Assembly (NCBI GenBank): GCA_037783545.1
Contig: JBBELK010000064.1
Coordinates: forward strand, 2,666,001 to 2,730,000
From: Henricia sp. BOLD:AAB3569
Taxonomy: Eukaryota > Echinodermata > Asteroidea > Spinulosida > Echinasteridae
DNA: 64,000 nt
Direction: 5' to 3'
Shown here: positions 56,091 to 64,000 of the stretch, in pieces
How the letters are laid out: each line of letters begins with the position of its first letter
Numbering within the stretch: position 1 is the stretch's first letter
Notes under the pieces: generated by a model
The model's input: the letters and a program-made list of their open reading frames with translations, nothing else
Database searches by the model: none
Told to the model about the DNA's origin: nothing
Program-made: the position numbers and the translations under genes

Positions 56091-58689
56091 AAGCTGATAA
56101 CTTTTTCTATTCTAGAAAAATACCTATTTAACTTTTTAACGCTATACGCAAAACGTTTTCAGTGACCACGAAGTAAAACATTTTGATAACGTTTCTTTTA
56201 CGCTATTTACAAAATGTTTTGTATATTACTTTTTAAGAATGTTTTTAAAATGTTATCAATATAACGTCTTCAGACTGCACAGTTTTAACATTTTCACAAC
56301 ATTATAAAAATGTTATAGAGAAAATGTTTTCAATTAGATTTCAGTTTAACGTTTTAATAACGTTATTTTCATGCTATATACGCAAAACTTTTCAGTGACC
56401 ACGAAGTAAAACATTTTGATAACGTTTCTTTTACGCTATTTAAAAATTGTTTGGTATATTACTTTTTAATAAAATGTTTATAATTAGACTTCATTTTAAC
56501 GTTTTAAGAACGTTGTTTTACTGCTATACGCAAAACGTTTTCAGTGACCACGAAGTAAAACATTTTGAGAACGTTTCTTTTACGATATTTAAAAATTTTT
56601 GGGTATATTACTTTTTAAGAAAATGTTTATAATTAGACTTCATTTTAACGTTTTAAGAACGTTGTTTTACTGCTATACGCAAAACGTTTTCAGTGACCAC
56701 GAAGTAAAATAGTTTGACGTTTCTTTTACGATATTTAAAAAATGTTTGGTATATTACTTTTTAGGAAAATGTTTATAATTAGACTTCATTTTAACGTTTT
56801 ATAAGAACGTTGTTTTACTGCTATACGCAAAACGTTTTCAATATAACGTCTTTAACATGCACAGTTTTAACATTTTCACAACATTATAAAAATGTTACAG
56901 AGAAATTTTTTTCAATTAGACTTCAGTTTAGAGTTTTAAGAACGTTATTTGAATGCTATACGCAAAACGTTTTCAGTGACCACGAAGTAAAACATTTTGA
57001 TAACGTTTCTTTTACGCTATTTAAAAAATGTTTAGTATATTACTTTTAAGAATGTTTTTAAAATGTTATCAAAATAACGTCTTTAGCCTGCACAGTTTTA
57101 ACATTTTCACAACATTATACAAATGTTATAGAGAAAATGTTTTCAATTAGACTTCAGTTTAACGTTTTAAGAACGTTATTTTAACGCTATACGCAAAACG
57201 TTTTAAGTGACCACGAAGTAAAACTTTTTGATAACGTTTCCTTTACGCAATTTAAAAAATGTTTTGTATACTACTTTTAAGAATGTTTTACAAAGGTTAT
57301 CAATATAACGTCTTTAACATGCACAGTTTTAACATTTTCACAACATTATAAAAATGTTATAGAGAGAATGTTTTCAATTAGACTTCAGTTTAACGTTTTA
57401 AGAACGTTTTTTTTAATGCTATACGCAAAACGTTTTCAGTGACCACGAAGTAAAACATTTTGATAACGTTTCTTTTACGCTATTTAAAAAATGTTGTGTA
57501 TATTACTTTTAAGAATGTTTTTAAAATGTTATCAAAATAACGTCTTTAGCCTGGACAGTTTGAACATTTTCACAACATTATACAAATGTTATAGAGAGAA
57601 TGTTTGCAATTAGACTTCAGTTTAACGTTTTAAGAACGTTATTTTAACGCTATACGCAAAACGTTTTCAGTGACCACGAAGTAAAACAGTTTGACGTTTC
57701 TTTTACGATATTTAAAAAATGTTTGGTATATTACTTTTTAGGAAAATGTTTATAATTAGACTTCATTTTAACGTTTTAAGAACGTTGTTTTACTGCTATA
57801 CGCAAAACGTTTTCAATATAACGTCTTTAACATGCACAGTTTTAACATTTTCACAACATTATAAAAATGTTACAGAGAAATTTTTTTCAATTAGACTTCA
57901 GTTTAACGTTTTAAGAACGTTATTTGAATGCTATACGCAAAACGTTTTCAGTGACCACGAAGTAAAACATTTTGATAACGTTTCTTTTACGCTATTTAAA
58001 AAATGTTTTGTATATTACTTTTAAGAATGTTTTTAAAATGTTATCAAAATAACGTCTTTAGCCTGCACAGTTTGAACATTTTCACAACATTATACAAATG
58101 TTATAGAGAAAATGTTTTCAATTAGACTTCAGTTTAACGTTTTAAGAACGTTATTTTAACGCTATACGCAAAAGTTTTCAGTGACCACGAAGTAAAACAT
58201 TTTGATAACGTTTCTTTTACGCTATTTAAAAAATGTTTGGTATATTACTTTTTAAGAATGTTTTACAAAGGTTATCAATATAACGTCTTTAACATGCACA
58301 GTTTTAACATTTTCACAACATTATAAAAATGTTATAGAGAAAATGTTTTCAATTATATTTCAGTTTAACGTTTTAATAACGTTATTTTCATGCTATACGC
58401 AAAACGTTTTCAGTGACCACGAAGTAAAACATTTTTATAACGTTTCTTTTACGCTATTTAAAAAATGTTTTGTATATTACTTTTTAAGAATGTTTTTAAA
58501 ATGTTATCAATATAACGTCTTTAGACTGCACAATTTTAACATTTTCACAACATTATAAAAATGTTATAGAGAAAATGTTTTCAATTAGACGACATTTTAA
58601 CGTTTTAATAATGTTATTTTATGTTAGTTTCACAATGTTTTTCTTACAACCTTTCAACAATGTTTTTAAAATGTTATGTGTTTGCTGGG
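56091..58689. repeat. About 230 bp satellite array
   Basis: Eleven units, counted by CAGTGACCACGAAGTAAAAC at about 56160, 56392, 56542, 56690, 56976, 57207, 57437, 57670, 57949, 58180 and 58410. Spacing is mostly 230-233 bp, with short (about 150) and long (about 280) variants. Every unit contains several AACGTTTT/AAAACGTT words plus TTTAACATTTTCACAACATT. Confidence 0.9.
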
Positions 58690-58691
58690 CT

Positions 58692-60425
58692 ATCAACCTG
58701 GAAAAGACAATCCATCGGATTATCTGTCGCGCCACCCCTCTTCGAACACGCACGCAGGCATTCGTCGCAAATTGATGACGAATACGTGAACTACGTATGC
58801 AAGAATGCCATACCCAAGGCGTTGACACTCAGCGAAGTATATAGCTGAAGCCACGAAACAGGACCATGTAATGCAAAAGCTTAAGAGAGCTATTCAGAGT
58901 GGAGGAAACACCGAATGGAAAGACATAGATATCGTAGATTACAAAACACTGCGGTACGAATTGACAGTTGAAGGCGACGTCATTCTTCGTGATACGCGAT
59001 TAGTTCTCCTAGCAAGTCTGAGATTGCACGCAGTTGACCTGGCACACGATTCGCATCAAGGCATAGTCAAAACGAAACAGCTCCTTCGAGAGAAAGTGTG
59101 GTTTCCTGGGATTGACTCCATGGTCGAACATACAGTTCGCGGTTGCGTCCCATGCCAATCATCTTCACCTATCGGCTCTCTTCACCTATCGGCCAATCAT
59201 CTTCACCTACGGCGGTGCCGGCGAGGTGCTTGTACGGCAATGGCGTTTCCAATGAGGTTGCACTGAGGTGCTTGCACGGTGCTACTGAGGGCATATCTTG
59301 TAAGTATAAAAGCTTTGGTTTTCTGCTTCAATTTCAGTGTTCTAAAAGTCTTCAAACAGTTCAGATCGACAGTAGCACCGCGAAGAAAAACACATGTGTG
59401 ACGGGTAGGGGAAAACTATGAAAAACTCCTAGCGGTGTCACTATACGTTGATGGCGGTTTTGACCAAAAACCGTAGTGGCACCGCCAATCCGGTCTGACG
59501 CGGGGGTATTATCGTTGATGATTATAGTCGTTTTCCCGAGGTTGAAATCGTGACGTCAACATCAGCTAAAGCTGTAATTCCCAAGCTTGATGCAGTATTC
59601 GCACGTTAAGGCATACCCGTCGTTGTAAAAACTGACAACGGCCCACCCTTTAATGGCCAGGACTTTGCAAAGTTCGCAGAATACATGGGTTTCACACACA
59701 GAAAATGTACTGTGGCCACGTGCAAACGGAGAGGCGGAACGCTTTATCCACACTCTTGTCAAGACAGTCCGTACAGCTACTGTCTCTAGACTAAACTGGC
59801 AACAAGAACTGTGGAACTTTCTTCGTAGAGCCACTCCCCATTCGACAACTGGAATTTCGCCAAGCGAGGCTCTTAATGGCAGAAAAATTAAAACAACCCT
59901 GCCACAAGCTCCACCAAAACCCTCGAACACCGACTCACCAATTCGCACAAAAGACGCGAAAAACAAAACAAAGATGAAAGCGTACGCAGACAAAGCATTG
60001 CACGCGAAACCATCCACCATATTGGTGACAACGTGCTTGTCAGACAGAATCGCAAAAACATGCTCGATTGCCCCTTCAACCCAAATCCTTTTTTTTTGTC
60101 GTGAAAAGAAAGGGAAACTCAGTAACAGCCAAAAATCGAGAAACCTACGTCACAAGAAACTGTTCATTCTTTAAGAAGCTACCAGACATGCAGTTGGTCA
60201 CACCTGAGCCAATTAACACCAGACACATTCACACCTACTACGACGGAAATCCCCCAACCTGGACCTACAGCAGTGGAAAAATCTCCAGCTCAGACAACAG
60301 TTCAAACATTTGACAAACCTGCAAATGAACCACAGTCAACCAACTTGCCTCAGTCAACTCCTACTAGGCATTCCACTGGAATTAAGAAACTGCCCAAGAG
60401 GTTAGATGACTATGTGTTGTCATAG
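58692..60425 (+). pseudogene. Gypsy RNase H end, integrase and C-terminus
   Basis: The RNase H tail (QPGKDN) is followed by the integrase zinc-binding HHCC domain (LAHDSHQGIVKTKQ, then GCVPCQ, about 59040-59158). An inverted-repeat insertion (about 59211-59486) replaces the start of the core, including the first catalytic Asp. The core resumes at about 59514 (DDYSRFPEVEIVTS), with the second Asp in KTDNGPPFNGQDFAKF and the Glu in NGEAERFIHTLVK, a stop at about 59607, a one-base shift near 59710 and a GPY/F-like segment (FNPNPFF, about 60078-60098). The polyprotein ends with RLDDYVLS at about 60425. It would insert element DNA; this copy is dead. Confidence 0.8.
59211..59486. mobile_element. 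Small inverted-repeat insertion in gypsy integrase
   Basis: GGCGGTGCC at 59211-59219 and GGCACCGCC at 59478-59486 are complementary; inside are two AGGTGCTTGnACGG copies and a GCGGTTTTGACCAAAAACCG palindrome. Just before it, AATCATCTTCACCTATCGG is duplicated. Exact limits are uncertain. Confidence 0.5.
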
Positions 60426-60816
60426 CAACTTTGAACAAAGCTACAAGTTTCATGTGCATTTGTTGTATTACTTTAGACGTGCAGTGGCACACTCATTTAA
60501 CGGTTAAATTTAAAGTTGAGAAAAAAAGTTAAAGTTGCAAAGTAAAGCGTCATTTAATGTTACTTGAAAAAAAGTTTAGTATTTAGCTTTGGAGTTCAAA
60601 GTTACTGTTTTTGCATTTAAAATTTTAAATTGAGGCTATTTGAGACTGAGAGTCTAAACAGACAACACAAGGAAAATCACACATTTTGCAACGTTCATTA
60701 TACTCTTTAATTATCATTCTCTCAAAATGTGAAAGCACTTTTAATGTGGTAAGACCGCTTAACAGTCAAAACAACTTTTAGCTAAATAAATGTACAGTCT
60801 TAAAAAGGGGGAGGTA

Positions 60817-61072
60817 TGTAATATTTATCCTTTTGCCAATCTGATATAACATGTATTTCACATGTGCAAGGACATGTATTTCACAGAGGTAACATGAACA
60901 CTGGTCTTTTTATAGAGCGCCCTCACTTGTTGACTATTGTGTAGACACACAACACGGCTGCTCTTATTTAGTGTTGTCACATCAACGATCAGAAGTAAAT
61001 AAGATCAGTCCTCATCGAACTTTAAAGGGCTCATCTTTCTGTTCCTTTTATTCGTGTATAAACTATACGACA
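60817..61072 (+). repeat. Gypsy 3' LTR
   Basis: 256 bp, TGTAATATTTATCC to ACTATACGACA, preceded by the polypurine tract and followed by ACATG (61073-61077), the same 5 bp as before the 5' LTR. Confidence 0.9.
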
Positions 61073-61303
61073 ACATGTACTTAGTACGCGAATACTGGCA
61101 AATTTGTAAATAATTTTAGAACAGGTGGGAATCCTTCCTGATTTGTCATAGCCTTTTGGCAAGACCTTATGGCTTTGGGGTTATATTGTTTGGTAAAATG
61201 TGTGACAATAGACCAGGTGCGTATTAACATTTATATGGCCCAAAGAAAGTTTAGCAAAATGTCTCTGGATATTTCCTCCTAGGAATAGTTGAATGTATAA
61301 CAT

Positions 61304-61749
61304 GGGTCTTTCCACAGTATATGGGGTACATTGAAAAATAAGTCAATAACTCCTTTTAGATATCTTTAGTTTATCTCAGAATTAAAGAAATTTCCTTGTA
61401 CTGTTCATGAGATAACTTTTGCCCAAAAAGGTAAGAAATTGCTGCCACAACACACATTTTTGAAAAGCTTGTGTACAAATTTCCCCTTTACGTATGTAAC
61501 GTGGACAGACCAATATTATTGTGAATTTTTGTTCTGTATTTGTTACATAGGCCTACGTAATAGGAAAATTAATGCACGGGGTTTTCACAAAATGTATGTT
61601 ATAGGACTATTTTTCTTACTCCTTGGTGTAAAAGTTATTTCCTCAGTTTAGCTGCATAATTTAAAGATAAAATTAAGACATTTGAAATAAACTGGGACCC
61701 AAGATCTTGTATGTCACATATATGTACCCCATTCCTGTGGAAAGACCCA
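61304..61749. mobile_element. MITE, family A copy 2
   Basis: Ends TGGGTCTTTCCACAGTATAT and TTCCTGTGGAAAGACCCA. Homologous to 14549-14987 along its whole length. The right flank is TA; the left is CA, so the left TA has probably mutated. Confidence 0.8.
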
Positions 61750-62653
61750 TATGTAAAAACCTATTCTTGTTGTCATCCTGCAATTAATCGTAAGCGGATA
61801 TTAAGCGGAGCTGCAATCAGTTCAGTTTGTCGGCTTCCTTTTGGATTCCTTTTGCAAAAACCTCATCGATTTCTATCCTTATGTCAGTGACAGCCGACGT
61901 AATTACACTGTCAAGCGCTGCAGGAAAGAAAAACGCAGATAACGTGGAGGTGATTTGCTAGTTAATCGCTAGCCTTGTCCAAGGCGGTCTCTAGGCTTTT
62001 TTGCTGTACGAGAGTATTGGGTCTATAGCGCATGCAAACCACACACGGCATCAAAACGTACCAGCCACCGTGCGGTCACGACTTCCATACCAACCCGTAC
62101 GGCAACACACGTCGCTGCGTACGGCCTGCCCTAGCTCGATAGACCGCCTTGTCGGGTCTATCACTTCCGGGTTTAATTTTTTTTTTTTGGGCCAGTTTTG
62201 GTCGAAAATGAGCGGGCTTTAGATATGCGGGTATGCAAGGTATGACTATTAAAAATGTGTCTTGAGCCAATCAAGAGCTTCATGAGTAGACGTAATGACG
62301 CGAAGTATGCGTTATGCATGTAATGGCGTCCGCCATGTTACAAGAAATGTGGCATGATCGATGGACGAAACAAAAAATATTCTCAGGTTCGTAGCATTTA
62401 TTGTGCTTGTCTGTTTACGTATTAGATTACACTTGTGGGGGACAACGGTCGTAATATGACAGCTTTCCTGAATGATTTGTGGGAGCTCTTAATACTGCAT
62501 CGGACGAACAATAACTGGGGATCGAAGATGTAGCGTTTTTCAAACATAACCTGTCGTGCGTCGACCAATGACATTTCAGTTCACGCTGGGGTGGTTTCCC
62601 CATTACTGTAATGAGTTTCGCTGGCTGAATGCAGAACCATCAAGGCGTTGGGT
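61750..62653. other. Non-coding stretch
   Basis: Contains a GGTCTATAGCGCATGC..GCTCGATAGACC-type imperfect inverted repeat (about 62020-62162). No gene recognised. Confidence 0.4.
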
Positions 62654-62801
62654 TAATAGACTACTAAAGTGAAATTGGGTCTATGTACACTAAAACCAGT
62701 GAACTGTTTTCCTGCGCTTTACAAATGGACGTTTCAGATTACCAGCGAATGTTTAGACCCAATTACTATGGCAACTGACGTCACACTTTAGTAGTCTATT
62801 A
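62654..62801. mobile_element. 148 bp MITE with TAATAGACTACTAAAGTG ends
   Basis: TAATAGACTACTAAAGTG (62654-62671) and its exact complement (62784-62801) enclose a further pair, ATTGGGTCTA / TAGACCCAAT. The terminal TA bases may be the target duplication. Confidence 0.8.
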
Positions 62802-63423
62802 CAGACCGATACATATGTACTGTGTGCTTTACCTACGTGAAGCGCTGCGCGCTGTGAGCATAGGCCTATACGTGCAACAGAATGCCGCAGCTGGTCAGCG
62901 CTATTTGTTTTATCTTTAGCGGGCCGTCTTGAAAACAACCCCATCGCCTTGGTCGAGGCTAGTTAATCGCAGACGTTTTTAACAAGAAAACCACGCCAAG
63001 TAGTTTATGAGTTAGCGTAATAGATGACGTCCCCAGTGTCGTTCCACAAAGCCGGGGAATGCTTGGTATAAAAGGTTTGTGTCGGACCAATAGTGATAGC
63101 AATCTTCTCACACAATTGCCAGGATCTCTACTCCAACTTTCGCAAAATAAAAACTCGTTCTTTTAACATATACAAAAATTTTCTATCACGTGTGCATGCT
63201 CCATTTTGATGTGGTGTTAACGGGAATTCTTAGACAAGTGGAGTTTGCGTATATACAGCTCATGCGTGTGTTATGGACATTTCCACCGTGGTTTAGTGCG
63301 TGTAGTTGGGGCCGTCATAGTCTTGGCCCAAGACTACTCTAGTCGATATTGGTTTGTGTACGCGTTGGCCATATAGTGCGCCCTCTTGCAGCACTAACGG
63401 ACCAGTCTTTGCCCACTAGAGTA
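62802..63423. other. Possible promoter region with TATA box
   Basis: GTATAAAAGG at about 63068 is a strong TATA-box match, with ACCAATAG some 20 bases further on. CCCAAGACTACTCTAGT at about 63329 is complementary to ACTAGAGTAGTCTTGGG at about 63414. No coding sequence follows directly, so the link to the receptor at 63914 is speculative. Confidence 0.35.
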
Positions 63424-63903
63424 GTCTTGGGAACTTCTCCCGGAAGGTTTAACTTTTTCTTTGTTTTTGCCTAGGCTTTCCTAGGGAACCAATCAGCGAG
63501 TGACCCAAATACAGCAGAGCGTGGGAATGCAGCGAGCGACCCAAATACAGCGCGTCGACCGCAGAGCGTGACCCAAATACACCGCGTGCACGCGCTTCGA
63601 ATGGTTTGAAGAATATAAGGCGGCTTACAAGAATCATCGAACATGACCGTTTTATTGTTGCTAATATTTTCGGTGGCATAAGTTTCTTGGCAAATGTTTG
63701 CGAATATATTTACAAACAAGTTTGCAAAGGCGTATGACATCGCAAAATACATTTGTTTATGAAGATAATTGCGACATTGCAAATATTTGCAAAGATATCT
63801 GTGGTATGCCATGTCCCTTGTGTGCCATCATAAAACCCTCTGCAGCTATTTACATAAAACGGTACCGCCCCCAATGCTGAACTTCCGGAGAAGTTCCCAA
63901 GAC
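63424..63903. mobile_element. TA-flanked MITE next to the third GPCR
   Basis: GTCTTGGGAACTTCTCCCGG at the left and CCGGAGAAGTTCCCAAGAC at the right are complementary, flanked by TA (63422-63423, 63904-63905). The interior has three GACCCAAATACA repeats and several GCAAATATTTGC-type words. It ends ten bases before the receptor ATG. Confidence 0.7.
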
Positions 63904-63913
63904 TAGGGCCGTC

Positions 63914-64000
63914 ATGGATAACTCCACCGTACGTCTAGGACCACAGAGCCCAGGTGATTTTGGTTACGATTTACAATATTACTTCGACTTTGTTGCCCAC
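63914..64000 (+). CDS. Probable GPCR N-terminus 3 (runs off the window)
   Basis: ATG 63914 opens a frame of 29 codons to the window edge, MDNSTVRLGPQSPGDFGYD followed by LQYYFDFVAH. The start ATGGATAACTCnAC is shared with GPCR fragment 2 (48764), and the Asn-glycosylation motif NST and acidic extracellular tail fit. No transmembrane segment is reached, so the assignment rests on this similarity and on the cluster context. Confidence 0.4.
   Translation, partial: MDNSTVRLGPQSPGDFGYDLQYYFDFVAH

Larger units (their letters stand above)
54083..58689. mobile_element. 4.6 kb AACGTT-satellite element
   Basis: Inserted in the gypsy RNase H region. Ends CCCAGCAAACACAATAACG and, in reverse complement, CCCAGCAAACACATAACA; the flanking dinucleotide CT (54081-54082, 58690-58691) is duplicated. 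Leftward it consists of a roughly 182 bp satellite and rightward of a roughly 230 bp satellite, both saturated with AACGTT/AACGTTTT, separated by about 1.2 kb with a SINE and simple repeats. No transposase is seen. The superfamily cannot be assigned from a 2 bp duplication alone (CACTA/Mirage-type is one possibility). Confidence 0.75.
51228..61072 (+). mobile_element. Ty3/gypsy LTR retrotransposon (degenerate)
   Basis: Full length, 9.85 kb, with 256 bp LTRs and the 5 bp duplication ACATG on both sides (51223-51227, 61073-61077). Order: LTR, gag, protease, reverse transcriptase, RNase H, integrase, polypurine tract (AAAAAGGGGGAGG at about 60802-60814), LTR. The protease-RT-RNase H-integrase order defines Ty3/gypsy. 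The ISDD/SDDI-type active site, the GPY/F-like end and the C-terminal R.DDYVL suggest the Mag-like branch. Without the two nested insertions it would be about 5 kb. Many frameshifts and stops make it inactive. Confidence 0.9.

Overview
This window is nuclear DNA from an animal, most likely a marine invertebrate deuterostome (echinoderm, hemichordate or cephalochordate; this is inference). It has spliced genes with GT-AG introns, a TMEM26-like exon, rhodopsin-family GPCR fragments of a tandemly expanded kind, and many TA-, TAA- and TTAA-flanked transposons. Host coding sequence is sparse. The only host genes I can support are the first exon of a TMEM26-like membrane protein (minus strand, about 17.7-18.0 kb), three rhodopsin-type GPCR fragments (46.9, 48.8 and 63.9 kb, plus strand) and a decayed THAP-like fragment (42.9 kb). 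Everything else is transposable elements, satellites and non-coding DNA.

Layout. 0-23 kb is mostly non-coding and studded with inverted-repeat elements: a nested foldback at 1.2-2.1 kb, two mariner-type elements with transposase remnants at 7.4-8.2 and 16.4-17.5 kb, a TA-flanked element at 12.4-13.2 kb, G/C homopolymer tracts at 13.5-13.75 kb and a MITE at 14.5-15.0 kb with a sister copy at 61.3 kb. 23.0-28.0 kb is a tandem duplication (unit 2,076 bp) of a two-exon gene for a MADF/Myb-like DNA-binding protein and its promoter, which is loaded with CACGAT-type motifs. 28.1-34.6 kb is a tyrosine-recombinase gene on the opposite strand. It is split by a 4.7 kb foldback element, which itself holds Penelope-like, LINE and SINE debris and telomere-like repeats, and by a 304 bp Harbinger-type MITE whose TAA duplication lies exactly in the reading frame.

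35.6-42.5 kb is a 6.8 kb foldback element with a 21 bp minisatellite at both ends; in one frame that minisatellite spells repeats of an AT-hook-like motif. 43.4-45.2 kb is a 5'-truncated CR1-like LINE with a 461-residue reverse-transcriptase frame. 46.9-49.0 kb holds two GPCR fragments separated by a 1.1 kb G-rich minisatellite. 51.2-61.1 kb is a complete but decayed Ty3/gypsy retrotransposon (256 bp LTRs, 5 bp target duplication ACATG). Its RNase H region is interrupted by a 4.6 kb element made of AACGTT-rich satellites, and its integrase by a small inverted-repeat element. 61.3-64 kb has further MITEs and the start of a third GPCR-like gene.

The most unusual features are the MADF/tyrosine-recombinase pair sharing a CACGAT-rich intergenic region with matching direct repeats on both sides of the recombinase, the AT-hook-coding foldback element, and the AACGTT satellite element. 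All similarity calls come from reading the sequence by eye; no database was searched.
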